Notes: generated from the sequence alone by a model not told the origin. Numbered from the stretch's first letter, positions 27,531 to 36,558 are shown. The stretch is 64,000 nt of DNA from Cellulophaga baltica (GCF_018861125.1 NZ_JAHKQN010000018.1:62001-126000); one strand, 5' to 3'. Made by a program: numbers and translations.

Positions 27531-29228
27531 ATGAGTATAGCACAGTGGTTAATTTTCATTTTAGTTATTCAAGTAATTCATTTTTTAGGTACTTGGAAAC
27601 TTTATGTTAAAGCTGGTAGAAAATCTTGGGAAGCAATTGTTCCAATTTACAATGCGATTGTATTAATGAAAATTATAAACCGACCAACATGGTGGGTAAT
27701 TTTACTTTTCATACCAATTATTAATTTATTAATGTTTCCAGTAGTTTGGGTTGAAACAATTAGAAGTTTTGGCAGAAATTCATTAACAGACACTTGGTTA
27801 GTTTTATTAACACTAGGCTTTTATACATACTATGTAAACTACGCTCTTGATGTTGAACACATAAAAGAAAGAAGTTTACAACCAACAACAATGGCTGGTG
27901 AATGGGTAAGCTCTATCGTATTTGCAGTTGTTGCTGCAAGTATTGTTCATACCTATTTTGTTCAACCTTATGTTATACCAACAAGTTCTTTAGAAAAAAC
28001 TCTTTTAGTCGGGGATTTCCTATTTGTTAGTAAATTTCATTACGGAGCTAGAACACCAATGACAACAGTTGCAGCACCAATGGTACATGATACCATTCCT
28101 GGTTTAGGCATAAAATCATATTTGAAAAAACCACAACTACCCTATTTTAGATTACCAGGGTTTAAAAAAGTAAAAAAGAATGATATTGTTGTTTTTAGTT
28201 GGCCTGCAGATACTGTATATCAATTTTACAAAAAACAAAAAGGTGTTATTAAACCCATCGATAAAAAATCTAACTACGTAAAGCGTTGCGTGGGTACACC
28301 TGGTGATTCTTTAGCTGTTAAAAATGGTGATGTTTATATTAACGGCGAAAAATTAGTATTGTCTGACCGTGCTAAACCTGAATTTATCCATACAATCACA
28401 ACCAAAAATGATATTGACAACAATATAATTCAACTTGTTGGCAGAGAAACCTATTCTGGTGGTGTTATTAAAATACCTAAAGAAGCTTTATTACAAGACA
28501 AAGCTGATGAAATTTTAGAAACAAGAACGAGTTTAGAATTTATAAAATCAGACTCATTATACAACTATTATACTGGTGGCATATCTGATAATAAAGTTAT
28601 TTCTTTTTTAAAAGCTACAAATGTCAAAAATATGGCATTGTTCAATATGACTGAACAAGAAGCTGAAAATTTAGTTGGAAAATCAGGTATTGTTTCTGTA
28701 GATAGATTCAGTTATAAAAAACCAAGTACTGATGTTTTCCCTCAAGATAAAAACCTTCAAGGGACTTCTGATAATTTTGGACCTATATATTTACCACAAG
28801 CTGGCGAGACAATAAAATTAAACCTTGGAACTTTACCTTATTACAAAAAGATAATTAAAGATTACGAACATAACACATTGACTGTTGCAGGTAATCAGAT
28901 TAAAATTAATAACCAAATTACTGATACATATACTTTTAAACAAGGCTATTATTGGATGATGGGTGATAACAGGCACCGATCAGAAGATAGTCGTGTTTGG
29001 GGCTATGTTCCTGAAGATCATATCGTAGGAACCCCTGTATTTATATGGATGAGTATCGATCACTTTACTGAGGGAATAGGAAATTGGAAGATTCGTTGGG
29101 ACAGAGTATTTACTACTGTTAATGGTGAAGGAGAACCAACCTCATACTTCAAGTACTTTTTGATTCTTTTAGTTGGTTATTTTGTTTTTGATTATTTCAG
29201 AAAAAAGAAAAAATCAAAAGAAGAATAG
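27531..29228 (+). CDS. lepB: Signal peptidase I, Bacteroidota long form
   Basis: LepB cleaves signal peptides from exported proteins. This 565-residue form has an N-terminal region (~1-115) with several membrane segments before the usual anchor (~123-145). The catalytic Ser is probably S153 in IPTSSLEKTLLVGD and the general base K251 in YVKRCVGTPGDS. The substrate-site motif is SLEKTL rather than the common SMxPTL. A ~190-residue insertion separates the Lys region from the C-terminal GDNRHRSEDSRVWGYVP box. A final membrane helix (FLILLVGYFVFDYF) precedes a basic tail. Both catalytic residues are present. Confidence 0.92.
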   Translation: MSIAQWLIFILVIQVIHFLGTWKLYVKAGRKSWEAIVPIYNAIVLMKIINRPTWWVILLFIPIINLLMFPVVWVETIRSFGRNSLTDTWLVLLTLGFYTYYVNYALDVEHIKERSLQPTTMAGEWVSSIVFAVVAASIVHTYFVQPYVIPTSSLEKTLLVGDFLFVSKFHYGARTPMTTVAAPMVHDTIPGLGIKSYLKKPQLPYFRLPGFKKVKKNDIVVFSWPADTVYQFYKKQKGVIKPIDKKSNYVKRCVGTPGDSLAVKNGDVYINGEKLVLSDRAKPEFIHTITTKNDIDNNIIQLVGRETYSGGVIKIPKEALLQDKADEILETRTSLEFIKSDSLYNYYTGGISDNKVISFLKATNVKNMALFNMTEQEAENLVGKSGIVSVDRFSYKKPSTDVFPQDKNLQGTSDNFGPIYLPQAGETIKLNLGTLPYYKKIIKDYEHNTLTVAGNQIKINNQITDTYTFKQGYYWMMGDNRHRSEDSRVWGYVPEDHIVGTPVFIWMSIDHFTEGIGNWKIRWDRVFTTVNGEGEPTSYFKYFLILLVGYFVFDYFRKKKKSKEE

Positions 29229-29277
29229 CTCGTATCCTTAACTGGTATTTAAAAAATATTAAACAACACAACAACTT

Positions 29278-29913
29278 TTGAAAACATTCTTACATCCAGG
29301 GTATTTTTTAAACATTCTAAATTTTGCTGTAATAGCACAAAGAGATATTACCTGGGAAGTTTCTGGAAATTACCAAAAACAAAGTTTTAGAAACAGATCA
29401 AACATTGCTAATGACCGTGGTTTTCACACCTTAAGCATACCTGTAAAACATAATGGAAAAAGCAAAGGTAGAAATACCTATGATAGTGTAGAAATAGACA
29501 ATAAATACGCTTGGCAAAGGCAACATTGGCGCACACTACAAACAGCATACAGAACATCTCCTTTTTTTGAATATTATGAGGATGAAATTTCAACACTATA
29601 TAATCGAGAGCACAATAATCTTCTTGACTTTAACCTAAAAACGATTGAAGTTATTTGTGACTGTTTACAAATTGACACACCAACAGAAAAGACCTCCATT
29701 TACCATAAAGAATTAAAAACAGACGAAACTGATGCTCGTTTTTTAATAAGCGCTAAGGAGTTGGTAAATGTTGAATACGAACCTTATGTACAAGTATTTG
29801 GAGATAGAAATGGTTTCATTGAAAACCTTAGCATTCTAGATTTATTATTTAACGAAGGAACAAATGCCTTAACATACTTACAGAGTATATCTTTAGATTT
29901 TTTAGATGCTTAG
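29278..29913 (+). CDS. WbqC-like family protein
   Basis: This 211-residue protein matches WbqC-like proteins: an N-terminal TFLHPGYFLNILNF, then NYQKQSFRNRSNIA, LSIPVKH and WRTLQTAYRTSPFFEYYED. WbqC relatives occur in O-antigen clusters, but the biochemical role is unclear. The start is TTG at 29278, since no ATG lies at the conserved N-terminus. It follows lepB after 49 bases and overlaps the next small gene by 8 bases, so the parA-lepB transcript may extend into it. Confidence 0.8.
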   Translation: MKTFLHPGYFLNILNFAVIAQRDITWEVSGNYQKQSFRNRSNIANDRGFHTLSIPVKHNGKSKGRNTYDSVEIDNKYAWQRQHWRTLQTAYRTSPFFEYYEDEISTLYNREHNNLLDFNLKTIEVICDCLQIDTPTEKTSIYHKELKTDETDARFLISAKELVNVEYEPYVQVFGDRNGFIENLSILDLLFNEGTNALTYLQSISLDFLDA

Positions 29914-30214
29914 GTTTTGTATTCACTATGGAATTCACTTTATAGTACCCATAATTATAGGTTTTCTTTTTTTTAAACAAAACAGAATTAAAGCCACACT
30001 AATACTCTTATCTGGTATTTTGATTGATGTAGACCATTTATTTGCAAGTCCTATTTTTGATCCGAATAGATGTAGTATTAATTTTCATTTTTTACATACC
30101 TATTGGGCTATCACAATCTATTTAAGCTTTCTTTTCTTTAAAAAAACAAGAATATTCGGCATTGCTTTAGTAATACATATAATAGCAGATTATACAGACT
30201 GCTGGCTTATGTAA
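29906..30214 (+). CDS. Small DUF6122-type membrane protein
   Basis: The 102-residue protein has three or four predicted membrane helices. It carries a conserved patch, IDVDHLFASPIFDPNRCSIN, followed by FHFLHTYWA, recognisable from DUF6122 proteins of Bacteroidota. The His and Asp residues near the membrane face suggest a metal-binding or hydrolase-like site, resembling short membrane-bound YdjM/LexA-regulated hydrolase relatives; this is speculative. It overlaps the wbqC-like gene by 8 bases and converges on the EEP gene with only 3 bases between stops. Confidence 0.72.
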   Translation: MLRFCIHYGIHFIVPIIIGFLFFKQNRIKATLILLSGILIDVDHLFASPIFDPNRCSINFHFLHTYWAITIYLSFLFFKKTRIFGIALVIHIIADYTDCWLM

Positions 30215-30217
30215 ATT

Positions 30218-31237
30218 TTAAAAAGCAAATGATGCCATTATTGGAAAATGATCAGAGAATTCTACATCATAATTTTTATGTGATTTCACTTTCAAACGGT
30301 GATCCCCTAATATGAAGTCAATTCTAGCTGGATAATATTTGAAATTATAAGTTTTCCCAAAACCTACACCTTTCTCCTTAAAAGTATCATTCATCCTCCC
30401 CTTAATAGTCTTATAAATATTAGAATACTCAGTACTATTAAAATCACCACAAACAATAGTTTTATAAGGCACTGATTTCATATGGTTTAGAACTAACTCA
30501 GCTTGTTCTTGTTGCTTTACAAAGCTTTTTGTTAATCTTCCATAAAGTTTAGAAGACTCTTCCTTAACAAGCGCATCTTTATGAGGTGATACGCGTAAAG
30601 ATTCTAAATGCAAACTATATATACGAACCGTATCATTTTTATATAATACGTCTACATACGCCCCATCATTTCCACTATCAGGAAAACTTAATAAACCATT
30701 AGAAATTATAGGATATTTAGAAAAAACACCCATATTAACCTTTTCCCTATCTTTAATATGTTTATGGTAACTATATTTATATTCCTTAAAATAATTTTTA
30801 CGATAATAGTCAAATTCCTGAAAACATATTATATCTGGGTCTTCTTGAATTATAAATTTTTTAATTTTGTTAAAAAGGTTTGAATCATGAATGAGATTAT
30901 CATTAAAACCTCTTACATTATAAGACATTATACTTAAATCCTTACTAGATTCTTCTGTTTCATTCAATCGAAACATATAGAAAGAAGACAACGAAAAATA
31001 ACTAATTAAAAGAATTAGAAAAGAAAAGAAAAATTGTTTTTTACGCAAAAAAAGCCAATAAATAATAAAGGCAATATTAATAAAAACTAATATTGGAATA
31101 CCCAAACTTAAGAAAGCTACAAAAGGATATTTTGCAGTAGAAATAAACGGAACAAAACAAGATAATAATAAGCACAATGCAAAAAACACATTCACACTAA
31201 AAATAAATTTTTTAATAAAAATTTTTATTTTTTTCAT
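30218..31237 (-). CDS. Membrane-anchored endonuclease/exonuclease/phosphatase-family protein
   Basis: With the ATG at 31237 the protein is 339 residues. It has two or three N-terminal membrane helices (~15-80) followed by an EEP domain with MSYNVRGFND, PDIICFQEFD (catalytic Glu), VCGDFNSTEYSN (Asp-Phe-Asn) and the terminal DHFPIMASF. The domain likely sits outside the cytoplasm and could act on nucleic acid or phospho-substrates; many such Bacteroidota proteins are unassigned. An upstream ATG at 31297 would overlap the rhomboid gene by 56 bases; the chosen start leaves a 4-base gap. It is last in the mutL-rhomboid run. Confidence 0.82.
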   Translation of the reverse strand: MKKIKIFIKKFIFSVNVFFALCLLLSCFVPFISTAKYPFVAFLSLGIPILVFINIAFIIYWLFLRKKQFFFSFLILLISYFSLSSFYMFRLNETEESSKDLSIMSYNVRGFNDNLIHDSNLFNKIKKFIIQEDPDIICFQEFDYYRKNYFKEYKYSYHKHIKDREKVNMGVFSKYPIISNGLLSFPDSGNDGAYVDVLYKNDTVRIYSLHLESLRVSPHKDALVKEESSKLYGRLTKSFVKQQEQAELVLNHMKSVPYKTIVCGDFNSTEYSNIYKTIKGRMNDTFKEKGVGFGKTYNFKYYPARIDFILGDHRLKVKSHKNYDVEFSDHFPIMASFAF

Positions 31238-31241
31238 AAAT

Positions 31242-32108
31242 CTATTCTTTTCCTGCTTTAAATAAAAAATCTTTTTCCTCATTTGAAAGACTCTCATAAC
31301 CAGATTTACTAATCTTATCTAGTATTGCATCTACTTGTCTTTGATGAGTTTCTTTTTCATAACTAACTTCTTTTTTTAAGTTGGACGTAGGTTTTCTATA
31401 CACTGTTTTCAATGGGGCTTTTTTTTCTTTATTAAAAAGATTTAAAAACCAATCTATCATACCAGAGAAACCAGATCCAATATCAACACCATCCATTAAT
31501 TTTTTAGCATAAATATAACCTAAAAATGCACCACCTAAATGCGCTAATCTTCCACCAATATTTGCACCATACCCAATTTGAATCAAATCAGTTAGCACAA
31601 AAAACACCCCAACATACCATAATTTAACATTAAAGAATACCACACGAACCTCTTGGTTTGGCGTGTATGTACATAGAAAAATTAAAACTGCAGTAACACC
31701 AGCAGAAGCACCAACTAAAACATTATTCTGACCTGTTAATGCTGGAAAAATATTATAACTTAATAAAAATATTATTCCACCTAATATAACTCCTAAAAAG
31801 TAGACATTTATAAAACGACGGTTACTAAAAAGGTTTACAAACATTCTGCCTACATAAAAAAGCATTAACATATTCCAAAAAATATGCATAAAACCACCAT
31901 GTAAAAAAGAATAGGTAATTATTGACCAAGGCTGGGTTATAAATGAAAAGAAATCTTTTGGCAGTTCAAACCAACTTACAAGAGACACACCTGTTATACC
32001 AAACAAAACCGAAATAAGTCGTGTAACAATAAACACAACTACGTTTATTGCTATTATTTTTTCAGCAATATTTAATCGGGCATATTGATATTTTAAATCT
32101 GTACTCAT
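31242..32108 (-). CDS. Rhomboid-family intramembrane serine protease (second of pair)
   Basis: The 288-residue protein has six or so membrane helices and the rhomboid dyad: Ser in LVGASAGVTAVL and His in ARLAHLGGAFLGY. The loop motif FLHGGFMHIFWNMLML is also present. A ~75-residue basic, soluble C-terminal tail follows (KEKKAPLKTVYRKP...). Rhomboids cut within transmembrane segments; the substrate is unknown. It starts 1 base after the stop of the other rhomboid gene, so the two are co-transcribed. Confidence 0.88.
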   Translation of the reverse strand: MSTDLKYQYARLNIAEKIIAINVVVFIVTRLISVLFGITGVSLVSWFELPKDFFSFITQPWSIITYSFLHGGFMHIFWNMLMLFYVGRMFVNLFSNRRFINVYFLGVILGGIIFLLSYNIFPALTGQNNVLVGASAGVTAVLIFLCTYTPNQEVRVVFFNVKLWYVGVFFVLTDLIQIGYGANIGGRLAHLGGAFLGYIYAKKLMDGVDIGSGFSGMIDWFLNLFNKEKKAPLKTVYRKPTSNLKKEVSYEKETHQRQVDAILDKISKSGYESLSNEEKDFLFKAGKE

Positions 32109-32109
32109 T

Positions 32110-32853
32110 CTAATTCCAACGATTCTTATTAAATGAATTCTTTTTCCAGTACCACATCATAATAAAACCAATCAATGCACCACCTACGTGTGCCATATAA
32201 GCAGTATTACTCGGACTAAAAAACGATTGGCCTGTTACAGCTGATATGACATCTAAGAGAATTATACCAGGTATAAAATATTTAGCTTTTATCGGTATTG
32301 GTAAAAATATCATCATTAACTCCGCATTAGGATTCATAACACCAAATGCTGCTAAAACTCCCATAATACAGCCTGAAGCACCTACCATTGACGCATTAAA
32401 ATACGGAGCAATTGTTCTTAATTGAGTCACTTGAGCATTTGTCACTCCTTCAATAAGTCGATTAGAAGTCAACATTTCTGTTATTTGATCCGCCGCCAAA
32501 CCAGAACTTTGTAATTCTGAAAAAGCTGGAATAAAATTGAAATAATAAAAGCCAAGCTGAAACAAAACAGCACCTAATCCTGCTGAAAAATAAAGAAATA
32601 AAAATTGAGTTTTATCCAAATAACGCTCTACAGCTGATCCAAACATCCACAAACCAATCATATTAAATAAAATATGAGTTGTACCACCATGCATGAACAT
32701 GTGTGTTACAATCTGCCAGATTTGAAAGTTTTCATTTTTAGGAAACCACAATGCAAACCATTGATACATTTGATCGCCATACAGTTGTGTTGCTATAAAA
32801 AACAACACATTTATAATTATTAAATGCTTAACAGCATCAGTAATTTTAATCAT
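32110..32853 (-). CDS. Rhomboid-family intramembrane serine protease (first of pair)
   Basis: The 247-residue protein carries HGGTTHILFNMIGLWMFG, the catalytic Ser in MVGASGCIMGVLAAFG and the His in MAHVGGALIGFIMMW, so both active-site residues are kept. A ~45-residue polar insertion (around ELQSSGLAADQITEML) between the third and fourth helices is unusual compared with GlpG. Its start overlaps the mutL stop by one base, implying coupled translation. Confidence 0.88.
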   Translation of the reverse strand: MIKITDAVKHLIIINVLFFIATQLYGDQMYQWFALWFPKNENFQIWQIVTHMFMHGGTTHILFNMIGLWMFGSAVERYLDKTQFLFLYFSAGLGAVLFQLGFYYFNFIPAFSELQSSGLAADQITEMLTSNRLIEGVTNAQVTQLRTIAPYFNASMVGASGCIMGVLAAFGVMNPNAELMMIFLPIPIKAKYFIPGIILLDVISAVTGQSFFSPSNTAYMAHVGGALIGFIMMWYWKKNSFNKNRWN

Positions 32854-34733
32854 TACAAGAATTTTTTATCAATATCATCACTTGTAATAGTAATGTATAT
32901 AGGTTTATTAAACGGACTTACTTTAAATTCCTTACAAGCAAATAGATTGTTCACCAATGCTAATTGTGATTCGCTATCTAATTGTTCTCCAGTTTTTACT
33001 GCCAATGTTTTACTTAATGTTTTAGAAACAATATCAGATTGCGAAAAACTGTCAGTCTCAACATCCATTTGATAGTCAGAGATCAATTGATCTAAAACCA
33101 TACCAACCTCACTTTCCGGTACCAACAAAGGAACACCAGTAATTTCAACATGTTCCTCTTCAATTTTATCAAAAGCAAAACCTAAAGTTTGCAAACTATC
33201 TTTTATCTCACTAATAATTAACACATCTGCTTTTGAAAATGATAATTGCAACGGAAATAACAATTGCTGACTTACAGCTTCTTTAACAGTAATATTTTTT
33301 AAAAAGTTTTCATACAAAACTCTTTGGTGCGCTCTACTCTGATCAATAACAACCATACCCGATTTAATAGTTGTCACAATATATTTTCGTCTTAATTGAA
33401 AAGTGGTTGCTACAGCATCAATTGGCTCACGCTGTTCGTCAAAAATAGAACCTGTAATTACGTCAGATTCAAAACTAATACTACTAAAATCAGAATCTTT
33501 ACCCACGTTAGACTCTAAACCAACATATAGGTTTTCCCAACCTTTAGTGTTAGGTTTCTCAAATTTGGGTACAGAAAAAGAATTAGCATTACTTCCAGAA
33601 GAAGTCTTATCTATTGGTTTATCAGTTGCGAAAGGATTAAAACCTGCATCAACAACCACATTCGGTTGTTCTGCTGATTTATTTTGATAATTATATGGTG
33701 TATCTAAATTAGGATCTTGATCAAAATCAATACTAGGCACCACATTAAATTGCCCTAAAGCATGTTTTATTGTAGAACGAAGTAAGGCATAAAGTGTATG
33801 CTCATCATCAAACTTAATCTCCGTTTTAGTTGGATGAATATTAATATCTATAGTTGAAGGGTCAACATCTAGATACAAAAAATAACCAGGGTGATTTTCT
33901 GATTTAATTAGACCTTCAAAAGCACTTACTACAGCATGATGTAAGTACGGACTTTTTATAAATCTATTATTTACAAAGAAAAACTGTTCTCCCCTACTCT
34001 TTTTTGAATACTCAGGTTTTGTTATAAATCCTGAAATTTTAACCACTTGTGTTTCTTCATCGGCAGGTACAAGTTTCTCATTAGTTTTACTACCAAAAAT
34101 GTTTACAATACGTTGCCTATAATTTGAACACGGAAGGTTAAATATTTCACTTCCATTGTTATAAAAATTAAACTGAATTGATGGATGAGCAAGAGCTACA
34201 CGATGAAACTCATCAGTAATATGCCTAAATTCAACTTGGTTCGACTTTAAAAAATTTCGTCTTGCCGGAATATTAAAAAACAAATTCTTCACACACAATG
34301 AAGTCCCTTTTGGCGTAACCGATATTTCTTGAGATATTATTTTACTACCTTCAATTTTTAGCTGTGTACCAACCTCATCATCTTCAGTTTTAGTATGTAG
34401 TTCAACATGTGCAATCGCAGCTATTGAAGCTAACGCTTCACCCCTAAAACCCTTAGTGTTTAAACTAAATAAATCTTCGGCACTTTTAATTTTTGAAGTT
34501 GCGTGGCGTTCAAAGCTTAAGCGAGCATCAGTTTCGCTCATGCCTTTACCATTATCAACAACTTGTATCAATGCCTTACCACCATCTTTAATAATAAGTT
34601 TAATAGTATCAGCACCTGCATCAATAGCATTTTCTAGAAGTTCTTTAACTACTGAAGCTGGTCGTTGCACCACCTCACCAGCAGCAATTTGATTCGCTAC
34701 ATGGTCGGGTAAAAGTTGAATAATATCGGCCAT
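32853..34733 (-). CDS. mutL: DNA mismatch repair protein MutL, C-terminal metal motifs degenerate
   Basis: MutL links MutS mismatch recognition to strand processing. The N-terminal GHKL ATPase is complete: IAAGEVVQRPASVVKELLENAIDAG (split here as IAAGEVVQRPASVVKEL and ENAIDAGAD), DNGKGM and GFRGEALASIA. A linker at ~330-430 leads to the dimerisation domain. There the endonuclease motif DQHA(x)2E(x)4E reads DQSRAHQRVLYE, losing the His and first Glu. The late CPHGRP-type motif reads SPFNKP. The protein therefore probably lacks MutL nuclease activity. The gene lies between a small membrane protein and two rhomboids with one-base overlaps. Confidence 0.93.
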   Translation of the reverse strand: MADIIQLLPDHVANQIAAGEVVQRPASVVKELLENAIDAGADTIKLIIKDGGKALIQVVDNGKGMSETDARLSFERHATSKIKSAEDLFSLNTKGFRGEALASIAAIAHVELHTKTEDDEVGTQLKIEGSKIISQEISVTPKGTSLCVKNLFFNIPARRNFLKSNQVEFRHITDEFHRVALAHPSIQFNFYNNGSEIFNLPCSNYRQRIVNIFGSKTNEKLVPADEETQVVKISGFITKPEYSKKSRGEQFFFVNNRFIKSPYLHHAVVSAFEGLIKSENHPGYFLYLDVDPSTIDINIHPTKTEIKFDDEHTLYALLRSTIKHALGQFNVVPSIDFDQDPNLDTPYNYQNKSAEQPNVVVDAGFNPFATDKPIDKTSSGSNANSFSVPKFEKPNTKGWENLYVGLESNVGKDSDFSSISFESDVITGSIFDEQREPIDAVATTFQLRRKYIVTTIKSGMVVIDQSRAHQRVLYENFLKNITVKEAVSQQLLFPLQLSFSKADVLIISEIKDSLQTLGFAFDKIEEEHVEITGVPLLVPESEVGMVLDQLISDYQMDVETDSFSQSDIVSKTLSKTLAVKTGEQLDSESQLALVNNLFACKEFKVSPFNKPIYITITSDDIDKKFL

Positions 34734-35023
34734 TAAAATCTGGTAAATAGAGATAAATCAAAGTCGAAAAACCACAGTACAATTAAGCATAATATGGCTA
34801 TAATAACTATTAGCCTAAAATTAATCTCTCGATTACCTTTAGTTCTACTAGCCTTTCTTGCCTCTCCCCACTGACCTCTAATATCGCCAGAGATAGAAGC
34901 ATTTTTATATTTTGAAAATTTAGAATCAAATTTATAAGGATTGTCCACACCTTCGTCTTCCGCATAACGCGGAACATATCTAAAACTAGTATTCTTACGA
35001 AGTTTAAAACCTTTTAATCTCAA
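34733..35023 (-). CDS. Small membrane protein of a flavobacterial family upstream of mutL
   Basis: With the TTG start at 35023 the protein has 96 residues: LKGFKLRKNTSFRYVPRY at the N-terminus, a polar middle and one C-terminal transmembrane helix (LIVIIAILCLIVLWFF). An ATG at 35092 would add 23 residues, but a TACTTTTG -7 element lies inside that extension (35048-35055), so the shorter form is preferred. Homologues in flavobacteria are sometimes labelled riboflavin synthase beta only because ribH is next door; nothing here resembles that enzyme. The function is unknown. Its stop overlaps the mutL ATG by one base. Confidence 0.68.
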   Translation of the reverse strand: MRLKGFKLRKNTSFRYVPRYAEDEGVDNPYKFDSKFSKYKNASISGDIRGQWGEARKASRTKGNREINFRLIVIIAILCLIVLWFFDFDLSLFTRF

Positions 35024-35047
35024 GATGAGTTTGTTTTGATTCAGTAT

Positions 35048-35055
35048 CAAAAGTA
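35048..35055 (-). promoter_or_regulatory. -7 element for the small protein-mutL operon
   Basis: On the minus strand this reads TACTTTTG (TAnnTTTG) and lies 24 bases upstream of the TTG start at 35023. It marks a separate transcript from ribH and decides the start of the small protein. Confidence 0.45.
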
Positions 35056-35169
35056 CTGAAAATACAGAAAAATACCTTTTATTAGATGCCAAAAATTGTT
35101 AACAATTGCTCACTAAAAAGTATATTTTACTAAGTTATCAAGATAAAATAAAAATAGTAAAACTTAACA

Positions 35170-35652
35170 CTAGTCGCCTAAAGCCGCCATTTTAATTGCT
35201 GCAATTGCAGCCTCAGCACCTTTATTACCATGGATACCACCACTACGATCAATAGCTTGTTGCATAGTATTATCAGTTAACACACAAAATATTACAGGTG
35301 TATCAGTTAGAATATTCAAGTCCTTTATACCTTGAGCAGTAGCGTCACAAACAAAATCAAAATGTTTTGTTTCACCTTGTATAACACTACCTATAGCAAT
35401 AACAGCATCTACATTTTGACTTTCAATCATTTTTTTACTTCCAAAAGTTAATTCAAAACTACCAGGAACATCCCAACGGATAATGTTAGATTCAGTTGCA
35501 CCACAATCTAAAAGTGCATCTATAGCTCCATTATATAATCCTTCTGTAATTTCTGTATTCCATTCAGAAACAACAATCCCAAACCGAAAATTTTTCGCAT
35601 TTGGGATTGTTGTTTTATCGTAAACCGACAAATTTTTATTGGCTGTAGCCAT
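35170..35652 (-). CDS. ribH: 6,7-dimethyl-8-ribityllumazine synthase
   Basis: RibH condenses the ribityl-pyrimidinedione with dihydroxybutanone phosphate to form the riboflavin precursor lumazine. With the ATG at 35652 the protein has 160 residues. Motifs include FGIVVSEWNTEIT, RWDVPGSFELTFGSKKM, AIGSVIQGETKHFDFVC (catalytic His) and FCVLTDNTMQQAIDRSGG. An upstream ATG at 35679 would overlap the preceding TPR gene; the chosen start leaves a 7-base gap. It is co-transcribed with the TPR gene. Confidence 0.92.
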   Translation of the reverse strand: MATANKNLSVYDKTTIPNAKNFRFGIVVSEWNTEITEGLYNGAIDALLDCGATESNIIRWDVPGSFELTFGSKKMIESQNVDAVIAIGSVIQGETKHFDFVCDATAQGIKDLNILTDTPVIFCVLTDNTMQQAIDRSGGIHGNKGAEAAIAAIKMAALGD

Positions 35653-35659
35653 ACGTATC

Positions 35660-36433
35660 TTAGTTTTTTGCCATTGCAATATAAGCGTCTACCAGATTAG
35701 CTTCTGTAGAACTTGCAAATTCTTCTTTAATTCTTTCAAAGTAATTTAAAGCTGCACTTTTATCACCTAACTCTAAAGCTGTTACTCCTGCTTTCTGTAA
35801 AAACATTGGTGTTGTAAAATCATTAGCATTTGCAGATGCTGCTTTTTCATAATAACCCAATGCATCTTCCGGTTGATTTAATTGCATAAAAGCATCACCA
35901 ATAGCACCTTTTGCCATTGCATTAGTAACTATATCATCAGAAGAATAGTTTTCTAAATAATCTATTGCTTCAGTATATTTTTGTGTATTTAAAAATGACA
36001 TACCAGCAGCATATGTTGCCAAGTTTGCATTTTGAGTACCACTATAATTATCAATTACATCAATTAAACCATATTTACCATTAGCACCATTTAATGCTAA
36101 ATTATAAAGTGAATCTTTTGCAGTTTCACTTTGTAATGCCTGGTTGTAATATTGCATAGCATAAAACATTTCATTCCCTGCTTCAGCTTCTTTTGGTTGT
36201 TTTACAAACTGTTCAAAAGCTAAATAACCAAGTACAGCAACTGCAATAACAGCAATAACACCCAAAATGTAGTTTTGGTTTTTTGAAACCCATTCTTCAG
36301 ATTTAGAAGCACTTTCTTCTAAAGTGTTAAAAACTTCTGCTGTTGTACTGTCTTGTTCATTGAATTCTACTTCTTCCGTAGTTTCAATCTTTACTTCTTT
36401 TGCTTTATAACCGCGCTTCTTGTATGTAGCCAT
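35660..36433 (-). CDS. Membrane-anchored tetratricopeptide repeat protein
   Basis: This 257-residue protein has an acidic N-terminus, one transmembrane helix at ~53-73 (YILGVIAVIAVAVLGYLAF), then a helical region with TPR-like repeats (for example MAKGAIGDAFMQLNQPEDALGYYEKA in two parts, and AALNYFERIKEEF). The arrangement resembles YfgM-type periplasmic chaperone partners. A TATTTTTG -7 element precedes it by 21 bases, and ribH follows 7 bases downstream. Confidence 0.78.
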   Translation of the reverse strand: MATYKKRGYKAKEVKIETTEEVEFNEQDSTTAEVFNTLEESASKSEEWVSKNQNYILGVIAVIAVAVLGYLAFEQFVKQPKEAEAGNEMFYAMQYYNQALQSETAKDSLYNLALNGANGKYGLIDVIDNYSGTQNANLATYAAGMSFLNTQKYTEAIDYLENYSSDDIVTNAMAKGAIGDAFMQLNQPEDALGYYEKAASANANDFTTPMFLQKAGVTALELGDKSAALNYFERIKEEFASSTEANLVDAYIAMAKN

Positions 36434-36454
36434 TATTTAATTTTAATAATCGGG

Positions 36455-36462
36455 CAAAAATA
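36455..36462 (-). promoter_or_regulatory. -7 element of the TPR-ribH operon
   Basis: On the minus strand this reads TATTTTTG, 21 bases upstream of the ATG at 36433. Confidence 0.5.
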
Positions 36463-36558
36463 AAGTTTTTATTCATAATGTAAAGCTTCTTATTCGTTAT
36501 TTTTCGATAATTTGCGCCTTCATCTACAATTCAATCTTTAAAATAGGGTTTACACAGA

